NCBI GenBank assembly: GCA_963995525.1
Contig: OZ023206.1
Location: 4,476,295 to 4,540,294 of the forward strand
Length of the DNA stretch: 64,000 nt
Direction of reading: 5' to 3'
Source: Escarpia spicata
Lineage: Eukaryota > Annelida > Polychaeta > Sabellida > Siboglinidae
Shown here: piece by piece, positions 1 to 11,548 of the stretch
Position numbering within the stretch: position 1 is the first letter of the stretch
Layout of the letters: each line of letters starts with the position of its first letter
The notes under the pieces: model-generated
Databases searched by the model: none
What the model was told of the DNA's origin: nothing
What the model saw: the letters and a program-made list of their open reading frames with translations, nothing else
Made by a program: the position numbers and the translations under genes

Positions 1-3000
1 TACATCTAGTACATGTACGTAATAGCTGAAACCAAATCAGCCAAATCTTGGTAGGCAACAATATTAATTAATGTGCAGCTTAACTTCAGTTTTCACAGGG
101 CGATCTGCCAGGGTGTATTGAGATTGACACAATCAGCAGTGCTACCTGGTGTGCAAGGATCTTGCCAGGAACTAATTTATATAAAGTCACTAGTCGAGTT
201 ACCCAGCATTTCCCAGGGATAAAAGGCAGTCATGTATATATGACCACCCAAGATCCCCACCGCATTGACAAATTGAAAAAAAATCTATATCTACGAACAA
301 TAAAAATGGGCCCACTAGATTGCACACAAAATGTCAGCCCCATACATAAAAAACTTATGGCAATATGGGTCCACATTGAAATAAACAGGCAGGCAGAACC
401 GTATTTTTTATAATATAGTTTTAAGTGAACTGTTCAAAGCAATGCGGATTCAAACTTGGATTATCTTGACTTAAAGTCCAATAGTCTAATCACTATGCTG
501 CCACACCTCCATTCCACCTTCCATGGACCACAGAATTAGGGTGGCCATAATAGTGAGGTGGCTGCATTACAAAGGTGACCATAAAGTGTCGACTACATGA
601 GATGTTTGTGTCTACCTACAAAGACACAGTCTGTTGAACTGTCGTTAACATGTTAAATTGCCATTTAAACTGAAACCTGGTTTCTACGTTAAGGAATGAT
701 TGATTGATGCACCAGGTGTACATTAAATTTAATCAATAATTCCTCGACCTAGAAACTAAGCTTCACTTCAAATGGAAACACAGAAATAAAACAGAATGTC
801 ATGACAAAACCACACAAGGCTGTTTCAAGCAAACAATACATGTAAACTACATGCTTGGGGACATGAAATCAGTCATGCGAGACCAGTCTGACTATGTGAA
901 CTACACTCACCAATCAGTCACTGCACACAACAGCAGGCACTAACAAAAAGCACTTGGCAGAATAAACATGTTGAACAGTCCCACACAATTGCAGTCAGCC
1001 ATAGTAGCAAGCTTACAAGACAAAGCCACATGCCCTACTTGTGATTGAAAGGATGGATGCTACAACTGACAAACACTAATTATTATTATTAACATTTACC
1101 TATATATACGTATAGCGCCATATATCAGGACCAGCCCGTTCATAACCAGGTATACACATTATAAAACATACATGGAATCATAAATGTTTTAGAAAAGAAA
1201 TATATATATATATATATAAATATATAATATATAATCACATTATCATCAACAACAGAGAACAATATTCAGCTGAATTTCTCCAGGTTCTTTTGCCTAATAA
1301 TGAAGACATTGCTAAATGAATGATAGTTACTTTAAATGCATCAATGAAATTGCTACCAAGTCCTCCCGTGAGATTAGAAGAAATCAACAAGGCTCACCTA
1401 CTGGGACCAATAAACAGACAAAAGCCAATGTGACCTGCTCTGATTAATTTGCAATCTACACCAGTCGCCAAATGGCCTTCAAAGCTAGGATAGGTCTCAA
1501 ACTGGATCCCCTCAATGTGAACCCACCCTCAACAGACCAAGTGGAAGACCAGACCAGGATCATGGGGGGCAGCAAGCAGATACAAGGACCTTCTTAAGAC
1601 TGACAGTGACACATCTGAGTCATGGGAATGATTTCCCTAACATTCTTCTCAGTTCATAAGCATGATTTTGCTTTTTCAAATTGATTTTGCTCCTTAACAG
1701 ACTTTGTATACGGAAAACTGTCAACACCAGGATGCAGCACCGGTACACTTTCACTTGTGTGTCTCAGAAATAGCATCCTCCCTGATACTGCAGTGGCTTT
1801 TCGCATTTTTAAAAAGTTCTTCAAATTTAACAGTGGGTTCTGTATAATTATAACAGCACTTGAATTTCTCAGGATGGATGAGCTCATTACGTTAGTGAAG
1901 CATTACCATAATCTCTTCAAGGACTTTATAAAGATCTGAGGAACATCGCTGTACAAATCAACTGCTACGTACTTCTTCTTCTGTATAATGTGGTAGCCGT
2001 GACTTCCGGGCAATGTCCCACAGGTTTGTTATTTTTTTAGTGTGCTCCTGATGCGATGCTGGCTTTTCAAAATATCATTAAAATCCATGTAACTGGTGAA
2101 TAAAAAATGTGGCTAAAAACACTTCACTGTCCTTAAATACTGTACACAAAACAACATGAAGAAGCTTCCTAATAACTGCTGGTCTTGAATTGGACAAACG
2201 AGATGACAAGACTAGTCATATCTTGAAGTTTTTGGGGACATTTTATAAGGCACATCCAATTTGGCAATGAACCATTAGTTAATTTCCAGGGTATGACAGC
2301 CAGTTACAAGTTCATAATACAAGGGCATTGTGTGAAATTACGCCATGGCCAGCACCTGTTGGTTATAGGATGACGTTGACAGCATAATTATAAAAACAGT
2401 GTGAACAAAGCGATTGCAATAAAGTCTTTGGGATGTCTATTCTCCTCACTCAATGTAATCTTATATCTCATTAACACCAGGAATTGACTTTGAATTGAGT
2501 ACATACACATATAATTACTCAGCTTTAATGTACATTAACTAGACCATTCTGGACACCTACAGGGTACTCCGGTTCATTGTACACAGTTGTTGATGCCTGA
2601 TGATGATTCAGATTAGTATATCTACAACTAACGCAGTGTTTCGTAACAGAACAGCCGATTGTTTTACATTTTATTTGTAAATACACGTGTTTGCTGTAAA
2701 TGCAGTCATATCACATGATGTGGTTTCCATGCTGTGGGTTTCACGGCCACTTCTAGGGCCATATACACCACATACACTTTTTTATACATATAAAATAAAT
2801 AATTATCAATTATGCGGTAAATATCATTTAAATTAACAATAACAAGATATTGTTTGTGCATTTGTGGTACGACACATCAGCAGGACCAGCGCAGGCGGCA
2901 CATGAACAGAGGGAACCGTTGGTTTGTGTAATAATGGTGAACAGAACAAAGATCAAATTCCTTGTTTCTTGGGTGGATCCGCCAGGGTCCAGGGGTGAAA

Positions 3001-3084
3001 CGATAATAACAATATCACTAGAGTCTACAATGATTGTCTTAGCAGTCACATTCAAGCAATCAGAAATTCTTCAGTTTGTCAAGA
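1..3084. other. Unannotated noncoding DNA
   Basis: I recognise no gene here. Reading frames are short, AT-rich and match nothing I know. A short TA tract lies near 1199-1233. Near 1078-1125, TTATTATTATT is followed by sequence containing TATAGCGCC, which resembles the reverse-strand 3' tail of invertebrate non-LTR elements, but no coding part accompanies it. A minus-strand frame around 1654-1887 is open but has no recognisable domain. Confidence 0.5.
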
Positions 3085-5610
3085 TCAATATACAGTAGTT
3101 ATATATTACACTGGTCGCAAAAAATGTGTAATAAAAGAACCAATATACGGTAGTTATATATTACACTGGTCGCAAAGAATGTGTAATAAAAGAAGAAATA
3201 TACGGTAGTTATATATTACACTGGTCGCAAAGAATGTGTAATAAAAGAAGAAATATACGGTAGTTATATATTACACTGGTCGCAAAGAATGTGTAATAAA
3301 AGAAGAAATATACGTTAGTTATATATTACACTGGTCGCAAAGAATGTGTAATAAAAGAACCAATATACGTTAGTTATATATTACACTGGACGCAAATAAT
3401 GTGTAATAAAAGAACCAATATACGTTAGTTATATTACACTGGTCGCAAAGAATGTGTAATAAAAGAACCAATATACGTTAGTTATATTACACTGGTCGCA
3501 AAGAATGTGTAATAAAAGAACCAATATACGGTAGTTATATATATTACACTGGTCGCTAAGAATGTGTAATAAAAGAACCAATATACGGTAGTTATATATT
3601 ACACTGGTCGCAAAGAATGTAATAAAAGAACCAATATACGGTAGTTATATATTACACTGGTCGCAAATAATGTGTAATAAAAGAACCAATATACGGTAGT
3701 TATATATTACACTGGTCGCAAATAATGTGTAATAAAAGAACCAATATACAGTAGTTATATATGACACTGGACGCAAATAATGTGTAATAAAAGACCCAAT
3801 ATACGGTAGTTATATATTACACTGGTCGCAAAGAATGTAATAAAAGAACCAATATACGGTAGTTATATATTACACTGGTCGCAAAGAATGTAATAAAAGA
3901 ACCAATATACGGTAGTTATATATTACACTGGTCGCAAAGAATGTGTAATAAAAGAACCAATATACAGTAGTTATATATTACACTGGTCGCAAATAATGTG
4001 TAATAAAAGAACCAATATACAGTAGTTATATATTACACTGGACGCAAATAATGTGTAATAAAAGACCCAATATACTTTAGTTATATATTACACTGGTCGC
4101 AAAGAATGTGTAATAAAAGAACCAATATACGGTAGTTATATATTACACTGGTCGCTAAGAATGTGTAATAAAAGAACCAATATACGGTAGTTATATATTA
4201 CACTGGTCGCAAAGAATGTGTAATAAAAGAACCAATATACGGTAGTTATATATTACACTGGTCGCAAAGAATGTGTAATAAAAGAACCAATATACGGTAG
4301 TTATATATTACACTGGTCGCAAATAATGTGTAATAAAAGAACCAATATACAGTAGTTATATATGACACTGGTCGCAAAGAATGTGTAATAAAAGAACCAA
4401 TATACAGTAGTTATATATTACACTGGACGCAAATAATGTGTAATAAAAGACCCAATATACTTTAGTTATATATTACACTGGTCGCAAAGAATGTGTAATA
4501 AAAGAACCAATATACGGTAGTTATATATTACACTGGTCGCTAAGAATGTGTAATAAAAGAACCAATATACGGTAGTTATATATTACACTGGTCGCAAAGA
4601 ATGTGTAATAAAAGAACCAATATACGGTATTTATATATTACACTGGTCGCAAAGAATGTGTAATAAAAGAACCAATATACGGTAGTTATATATTACACTG
4701 GTCGCAAAGAATGTGTAATAAAAGAACCAATATACGGTAGTTATATATTACACTGGTCGCAAAGAATGTGTAATAAAAGAACCAATATACAGTAGTTATA
4801 TATGACACTGGTCGCAAAGAATGTGTAATAAAAGAACCAATATACAGTAGTTATATATTACATTGGACGCAAATAATGTGTAATAAAAGACCCAATATAC
4901 GGTAGTTATATATTACACTGGTCGCTAAGAATGTGTAATAAAAGAACCAATATACGGTAGTTATATATTACACTGGTCGCTAAGAATGTGTAATAAAAGA
5001 ACCAATATACGGTAGTTATATATTACACTGGTCGCAAAGAATGTGTAATAAAAGAACCAATATACGGTAGTTATATATTACACTGGTCGCAAAGAATGTG
5101 TAATAAAAGAACCAATATACGGTAGTTATATATTACACTGGTGGCTAAGAATGTGTAATAAAAGATCCAATATACGGTAGTTATATATTACACTGGTGGC
5201 TAAGAATGTGTAATAAAAGAAGAAATATACGGTAGTTATATATTACACTGGTCGCAAAGAATGTGTAATAAAAGAACCAATATACGGTAGTTATATATTA
5301 CACTGGTGGCTAAGAATGTGTAATAAAAGAACCAATATATGGTAGTTATATATTACACTGGTCGCAAAGAATGTGTAATAAAAGAACCAATATACGGTAG
5401 TTATATATTACACCAGTCGCAAATAATGTGTAATAAAAGAACCAATATACGGTAGTTATATGTTACACTGGTCGCAAAGAATGTGTAATAAAAGAACCAA
5501 TATACGGTAGTTATATATTACACTGGTGGCTAAGAATGTGTAATAAAAGAACCAATATACGGTAGTTATATATTACACTGGTCGCAAAGAATGTGTAATA
5601 AAAGAACCAA
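3085..5610. repeat. 55-bp satellite array, ~46 copies, hairpin in each monomer
   Basis: Tandem array with a 55-bp period. A typical monomer contains CCAATATACGGTAGTTATA, then TATTACAC, a 14-nt spacer of the type TGGTCGCAAAGAAT, then GTGTAATA and AAAGAA. TATTACAC and GTGTAATA are exact reverse complements, so each monomer can form an 8-bp stem with a 14-nt loop. Variants recur in the loop (TCGCAAAG, TCGCTAAG, GACGCAAAT, TGGCTAAG) and in the linker (GGTAG, CAGTAG, TTTAG). Some monomers lose GT in the right stem arm or carry T-to-G in the left arm. The rare linker TACTTTAG occurs at 4073 and 4458, exactly 385 bp (7 monomers) apart, showing block duplication. Confidence 0.97.
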
Positions 5611-6845
5611 AGCAGAAACATAGAATTGGGAAAGCATTCTGAAAAACACAGCAAAAAATCAAAATGCAATCAAATGTAACAATCGCAGAGTTATCCCTGG
5701 GTAAATAGTGTGTGAGATGATGGCATGCATTAAGCAAGAACAGGCGGGTACAAAGGGCATCTATAGGGGGCAGACCTGGGGTCAATTAATGTTACAATGT
5801 GATATATTACTAAAACTTTGTTTCTGTCGTACCCCTATTACAATTACAACTGAATTCAATGCAACTTATTATTACCTGTAATACAATTGTCAATTGAAGC
5901 TATTTGTATTACATCTTTCTCCGGAACTATATCTGGTATAATATACAGTATGCATCTAAATAAATCAAAATGTAACTATCACATCTAGTATTATCTACTA
6001 ACTACACTGTCAAAGGATAGAACATGTTTTTAATTTCATATTTAAGTACAACACCAGAATGTAAGACAAAAATTATGCCACTGCTTGGTACATTACAATC
6101 AGCATAATTATACCATGTAAGTACTGCTCTGCTTGGTGGACAGTTAGTTATTGGTTCAAGTACAATTACATCAAGCTATTGTTCACACCTGTGGTAGTTT
6201 AGGTTCAATAGTGTGCAGACAGCCACTAAACCCATAGACTAGTGTGAACAGGAGGGTAGTGCTCAGATCTTGATTCTATACTGGCCAACACTCCTGTGGA
6301 GTCAAACCGCCAGGGTTGGGGTTGTGTGCACATGCTAATTAGTCGTGTATTAAAGCTTGTTTCAATCAAAAGGGAAATGCTCCGTTTGCCACTGTATAAT
6401 TTCTAAAATTTTCAAATGGGGTGGGAGATCACTTGACAGTGACTGGGACGTTTGACACCGACGTGGGCGTCATGACGAAAATACAAATTTATGTAAATCA
6501 CTGTCAAGACTCAAAACTATCTTACTCGACTTAGTTTTAGCACTACATCGTATAATTTGAAAGGGCACTGATATACACCCGTACTCTACCAACACAACAA
6601 GATATCGCAAATTGGCAAGCCGTCATGTCTCGAACCTAGTCGGACTCGTACTAGTCGTAGCCAAGCGATCTCATCATGACTGACATTACTTAGTCAGACT
6701 AGCAATCATAAAAATAAACTACGGACGCGTTCTAGCTAACGCTCGTACACAAATCACAGTAGTGAATACAGTCATATGGAGTTACATATCTGCCACAAAT
6801 ATATAATTAAATTATTGGAGTAAACGCATTATAATCGAATATTTA
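5611..6845. other. Unannotated noncoding DNA
   Basis: No gene, RNA or repeat family recognised. The sequence is AT-rich with scattered short frames. It separates the 55-bp satellite from the CpG-richer patch at about 6.86-6.97 kb. Confidence 0.5.
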
Positions 6846-6848
6846 CCC

Positions 6849-6880
6849 AGTAATGTCACTTGGTTCCATCCTGCGCAGCC
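6849..6880 (-). other. Candidate first coding exon (very tentative)
   Basis: Read on the minus strand, the sequence has CAGG before an ATG followed by G: a purine at -3 and G at +4, a strong start context. Seven or eight codons (M-E-P-S-D-I-T-G) follow and then GGTAAAT, which can serve as a splice donor (G then GTAAAT). The upstream ~100 bp is CpG-rich, unlike its surroundings, and holds a CTCF-type motif, as expected of a promoter or 5' UTR. Against it: the exon is tiny and I found no matching downstream exon at 1-6.8 kb. This is inference only. Confidence 0.15.
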
Positions 6881-6948
6881 GGAACCGCCGTCGTCGAGTG
6901 AAGCCGAATGGCCGAGTCTTTGTAACGAGATATCCGCCCGCCTCCGTC

Positions 6949-6962
6949 GCGCCCTCTACTGG
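6949..6962 (-). promoter_or_regulatory. CTCF-type consensus motif
   Basis: On the minus strand this reads CCAGTAGAGGGCGC, matching all 14 positions of the bilaterian CTCF core CCASYAGRKGGCRC. It sits in a CpG-enriched patch (about 6860-6965) in otherwise AT-rich DNA. Whether it is bound cannot be told from sequence. Confidence 0.45.
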
Positions 6963-7220
6963 AATCTGTAGTTATACTATAATTTATTCGTCTACACTGG
7001 CACTAATCTGTATTTATAGCGATGACACCACCTTTTTACACGACTTGAAAGCTCGGTACTTTTGGGCATATGTGTTATTTTATTGTTATTAAAACAATTA
7101 TCAAATGTCTAGTACTGTAACCCGATATAACAGCTATCTAAGTGCGGTTACTATAGACCCAGGTCCATCTATACCTGTTTCCATCCGCTGCACATAAATT
7201 CTCAATTGCTTCTTTCGTTC

Positions 7221-7322
7221 ACCCATCCATCCATCCATCCATCCAACCATCCATCCATCCATCCATCCATCCAACCATCCATCCATCCACCCACCCATCC
7301 ATCCATCAATTTATTCATTCAT
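7221..7322. repeat. (CATC)n microsatellite
   Basis: About 100 bp of CATC/CATCCA tetranucleotide repeats with a few CAAC and CACC interruptions. Frames through it give Ser/Ile/His/Pro-rich peptides that are artefacts of the repeat. Confidence 0.97.
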
Positions 7323-7375
7323 CCTGCGTCGATCTATCTGGTCTGGTTTTCTTCCCGTTACTCAACAATAATTAT

Positions 7376-7650
7376 ACAGAATTCTAAAGATTTTCTATAG
7401 AATTTTATATTATTCTATATATTCTATAAACTGTTATAGCCCTTTTCATTTTCCATAGAATTCTATAGAATATTCACTTATGCATATAAGCTGTAGAATT
7501 ATATAGAAAATCTAGAGCCACTTTACTTGTCAAATAATTATGTATAGTATTGTATACAGTTCCATAGAATATTGCGGACAACATCGAGCTATATAATATT
7601 TCTTATATCATTATACATTATTCTATAGAATTATACATAATTGTTTGCTA
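7376..7650. repeat. Cluster of TTCTATAGAAT-type palindromes
   Basis: AT-rich stretch in which the palindrome ATTCTATAGAAT and near versions (TCCATAGAATTCTATAGAA, TTCTATATATTCTATA, TCCATAGAATA) recur at least six times in under 300 bp. A lone related copy (ATTCTATAGAATTC) occurs near 37711. It could be a degenerate palindromic MITE or a decayed satellite; no terminal repeats or target duplication are clear. Confidence 0.5.
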
Positions 7651-8735
7651 AGGGCATCGAATATCAAATTAATGCCTTTTTGTGTGAATTTCCATCAGAC
7701 ATCGTAATGATGCTGGCCGGCGTACGTGTCAAATTTAACCCATGTGAGAGACAATTAAGATGACTCCCGAAACTGCGAGCAATTATAGCAAAGATCCATA
7801 TTCTCGGTGAAAAGCTAAATATTGCCTAAAAGCTAGTCACTTCAATGACGTCACAAATTTCGACTCTGATCGGAATCATAACTTATGGCCTATAGGCGGA
7901 TCCAGGGATGTCCATCAGGTGTGCGAGGCTATAAACTTCACACTATAGCTAGAGAACTTTCACGGTATGAGGCAGGATTTTTGTACGGAAGACATTTCAC
8001 TGTGCAATCCAGGTAACGGACTCAACCATGCAGGTGCGACGGCGTGCATTCGGGGATTAAGTCCATGATATTACTCTATGAGTCGGCCATATGGACTAAT
8101 AATACCCATTCCACAATAACGACGGAACCATATGTTATAGTAAGAAACAGGGATTCCATTATGTTTTGTTATGTCTACAGGCACTACCTTAGGCTTAGCT
8201 ATGTACATTGCTCTAGTAAACAGATCAGGCTATTTTTAAAACAAAAACTGCGCACATTGGCTGTAGTACGTACTTCCTTTATGCCCACAGTCATCCTTGT
8301 CTGCCTCCACCCGGCCTATTAATTACCTTCTTACGGACCATTAGTCAACGCCATTGAATGCACGGTTGGGCCGTTTTGTGGGAATGTCCACCACATGTTA
8401 TCGTGCTTGCAAACACATGCGACACATTGAATCGTTCTACAGACGGCGGCTAATAGCAAAGACAATTATATACCTGCCAAAGCTCCTGGAATTTCCGGGA
8501 ATCTATTTGATTTTTGGTGTATATCTCCCGGTCTCCCGGAATACAGGCAAATCTCCCGGATTTTCGCTGAAAATTTCCAATAGCACCCCACTCCCGTCTT
8601 AGAGACAGCGCGACACCACGGGAGACATGCTGAACCGCTGAATTTCAGGCGAGAAATCTCCAATAGCACACCTTTCTGGAAGGCTGTGTGCAACTGAATG
8701 TCTCAAAGACGAGGTGTGCAATTGGTTGTATTGGT
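7651..8735. other. Unannotated, with a short internal duplication
   Basis: No gene recognised. At 8490-8670 the phrases CTCCCGGA and AATTTCCAATAGCACCCC / AAATCTCCAATAGCACACC recur, an imperfect duplication of about 90 bp, with frames open on both strands. I do not recognise the family. A single CRE-like TGACGTCA lies at 7846-7853. Confidence 0.4.
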
Positions 8736-9112
8736 GATCCAAGGGGTGAAGTTGGAGCTCTCAATGGGGATGAGCTAGGGGTGCAAGTGAAGGTCTCACC
8801 TGGAGTGCAGTCAATTGGAGGTCTCAATAGGGGTAGGGTTGCAGTTGGAGGGGTCAATAGGGGAGGGGTTGCAGTTGGAGTGGTCAATAGGGGTGAGTTT
8901 GCAGTTGGAGGGGTTAATAGGGGTGGGTTTGCAGTTGGAGGGGTCAATAGGGGTGGGATTGCAGTTGGAGGGGTCAGTAGGGGTGTGGTTGCAGTTGGAG
9001 GGGTCAATAGGGGTGGGATTGCAGTTGGAGGGGTCAATAGGGGTGGGATTGCAGTTGAAGGGGTTAATAGGGGTGGGGTTGCAGCTGGAGGGGTCAAGAG
9101 CGGGTGTAGTTT
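8736..9112. repeat. 30-bp minisatellite, ~10 clean copies
   Basis: From about 8806 the period is exactly 30 bp, with core GCAGTTGGAGGGGTCAATAG followed by GGGTGGGATT. More diverged copies lead in from 8736. Because 30 is a multiple of three and the unit lacks stops, frames on both strands remain open for 100-150 codons (for example a 10-residue AVGGVNRGGI-type repeat). I read these as by-products, not genes: no recognisable flanking domain, and all frames are equally open. Confidence 0.93.
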
Positions 9113-9164
9113 GAAGTCTTAACGTAGGTGCATTTTGAGATATCAATGGAGATGTAATTAGCTA

Positions 9165-9712
9165 TATGAAGGGGATACAGTTGGAGGTATCAATAGAGGT
9201 GTAGTTAGATTTCTGAAGGGGATACAGTTGGAGGTATCAATGGAGGTGTAGTTTGATATCTGAAGGGGATACAGTTGGAGGTATCAATGGAGGTGTAGTT
9301 AGATTTCTGAAGGGGATACAGTTGGAGGTATCAATGGAGGTGTAGTTTGATATCTGAAGGGGATACAGTTGGAGGTATCAATGGAGATGTAGTTAGATTT
9401 CTGAAGGGGATACAGTTGGAGGTATCAGTGGAGGTGTAGTTTGATATCTGAAGGGGATACAGTTGGAGGTGTCAATGGAGGTGTAGTTAGATTTCTGAAG
9501 GTGATATAGTTGGAGGTATCAATGGAGGTGTAGTTAGATTTCTGAAAGGGATACAGTTGGAGGTATCAATGGAGGTGTAGTTAGATTTCTGAAGGGGATA
9601 CAGTTGGAGGTATCAATGGAGGTGTAGTTAGATTTCTGAAGGGGATACAGTTGGAGGTATCAATGGAGGTGCAGTTGGTGGTCTTGGGGGTGCAGTTAGA
9701 TGTTGCTTAGGA
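9165..9712. repeat. 47-bp minisatellite, ~11 copies, related to the 30-bp array
   Basis: Period of 47 bp (for example GATACAG at 9221 and 9268). The monomer shares its first half with the adjacent 30-bp repeat (CAGTTGGAGG, TCAAT, GGTG) and adds a segment of the type GTTAGATTTCTGAAGGG. Monomers alternate in part between GTTAGATTTC and GTTTGATATC, giving a local 94-bp double unit. Confidence 0.93.
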
Positions 9713-9942
9713 ACCAGCAATCACAGGTAGACCAATGAACTCGCCACAAAAGTAAACCATGCCATCATTTGGACGCCCCCCCCCCCTCCCCCGGACATAT
9801 GTTTTAGATTTTTCCTTTCCCAGGTAAATTGAACTGGTAATGCAGCCGTGCAAATTGGACATTGCTTAGGCTTACGTGTAACATCTATACCGGTACTTTA
9901 AACTGTTTTTATTCGTTACGAACAGTTACCTTTTTATAGTAT

Positions 9943-10436
9943 TGTAATGTTTAGTGATCGATCGCCACGCGGCGTCGTGGTCATATGAACATTAAGCATT
10001 GAACATTTAAGTTTGACATTAACAATATTCTGTTTATATGTCATCACGTTATGTTCTGCTATAACATTGTCCTATTTGCGTTTTGTATTCAGCACGTTAG
10101 ATACAGACTGTATCACTGAACAGATCATTTCCTTCGTTATAATTATGCATGTATTAAGGTACCACAATTTAGACAGGCTCATAGCATACACGGCCTGGCC
10201 CTATGCAGGTGTACAATTGCCATCTCGGATTAAAGTCTGGGCTTGGCTTCTACCATTAGGATTACGCCGCATGCAAACGTATCGAGTCATTTCGTGACGT
10301 TCGTTGAGCTCTTACGCTATCTGCCCGCTTGGCCATGTGTAAGGTATTCGTGGCGTAAGGTGAGGGTTGACCAGGCTCATCCTGGCTGCCTTCTTTGCTC
10401 TGCACTACTGAACGCAGTAGTTCAGGGAACGTAACA
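9943..10436 (+). repeat. 5' LTR of the Gypsy element
   Basis: Direct repeat partner of 15277-15772. It starts TGTAATGTTTAGTGATCG and ends GGAACGTAACA. It would contain the element's promoter and R region; I do not see a clear TATA box or AATAAA inside it. Confidence 0.95.
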
Positions 10437-10454
10437 TGGTGCCAGTGCGGACGG
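10437..10454 (+). promoter_or_regulatory. Probable tRNA primer binding site
   Basis: TGGTGCCAGTGCGGACGG follows the 5' LTR with no gap. The leading TGG complements the CCA end of a tRNA. I cannot assign the tRNA from sequence alone. Confidence 0.7.
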
Positions 10455-10681
10455 CTAAATGGTAGGCTTTATCTGAATCGCAGCAGTGAAATCTCCAAAA
10501 GAGTAATTGCGAAGAGTAACTGCTAAAAGAGAAATTGCGAGAAGAGCCTACCAACACGACGACAACCCACAGCCGAAAGAGAAGTACACGAGAGGCGTTC
10601 CTGTCGACCTAGACGAAGGAAGAGGAATTACGACAACCCAGACGAAAGAAGAGGTATCCCAACAAATCAGAAGAAAACAAG

Positions 10682-11520
10682 ATGGCTACCAAACAAGTAC
10701 CACCAATGGACCTCGCTGGCAACTTAAGCGAAGACCGGGCACGGTGGAGAGAGCTGGTGGAGCTTGTGCTGGCTGGTCCGGACGCAAACAAGTGGACCGA
10801 GACACAGAAAGCGACCCATTTCCTCATCTGTATAGGCCAACGAGAACGAGACATGGCCCGAGCCTGGGTCTCGAGCAACGGACTACCGGAAGTCGATAAG
10901 AAAAAACAACAGAATTATTCAAAATCATTGTGCGCCCAAAAAGAACGCTACCATCCAGCAAAAGCTGTTTTACGAAAGACGACAGGAACCTGGTGAGACG
11001 GTATACGACTAGTTGACGCAGCTGCGCCTCTTCGCCGCAGACTGCAAGTTCCATGACCAAGACAAGATGCTGTGTGACATGCTCGTCCTGAACTCTTCAA
11101 ACAAGAAGGTGCAAGAGAGAAACGGATGATCTTGACCTCTCACAGGCTCTGAAGATCGCGAAGGCGCACGAAACAAACATCGAGCAAATGAAACTCATAT
11201 CAAGCCGCGACGTCCACTCTATTGGCAGAAGCCGGAAGCCAGCCGCAACAAGCCATAGAAGAACGGACGGGGCTCGAAGGAGGAATATCGGTGACGATAC
11301 ATGTAACAAGTGCGGAAGATGCCATGTGGCTAGGGAGACTTGCCCTGCACAGGGAAGAATCTTTAACCACTGCGGAAAAATGAGCCACTTCGCCATGATA
11401 TGCCGTTCGACAGTTGCAAAACCAGGTGCTGTTGTACGACCGAAGAGACCTCCGCGGCGAGTGCATACAATCGACGACTCCGACTACGACGCAGCGAGCC
11501 AAGACGCTGCCATCGGATGA
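10682..11520 (+). pseudogene. gag: gag of the Gypsy element (broken)
   Basis: Starts with an ATG about 245 bp after the LTR. The first residues (MATKQVPPMDLAGNLSE...) and the following W-R-E-L segment are typical of Mag-type Gypsy capsid proteins, which assemble the particle and package RNA. Homology then moves between frames: a C-A-Q-K segment near 10930, a Q-L-R-L-F-A-A-D-C-K segment near 11020-11050, and the nucleocapsid at about 11300-11400. The nucleocapsid shows CNKCGRCH...CPAQ and NHCGKMSHFAMICR, that is two zinc knuckles. The first cysteine of the second knuckle is replaced by phenylalanine (TTT). Multiple frameshifts make it nonfunctional. Confidence 0.9.
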
Positions 11521-11548
11521 CTCACATCCAATATAAGTACTGTCAAGG

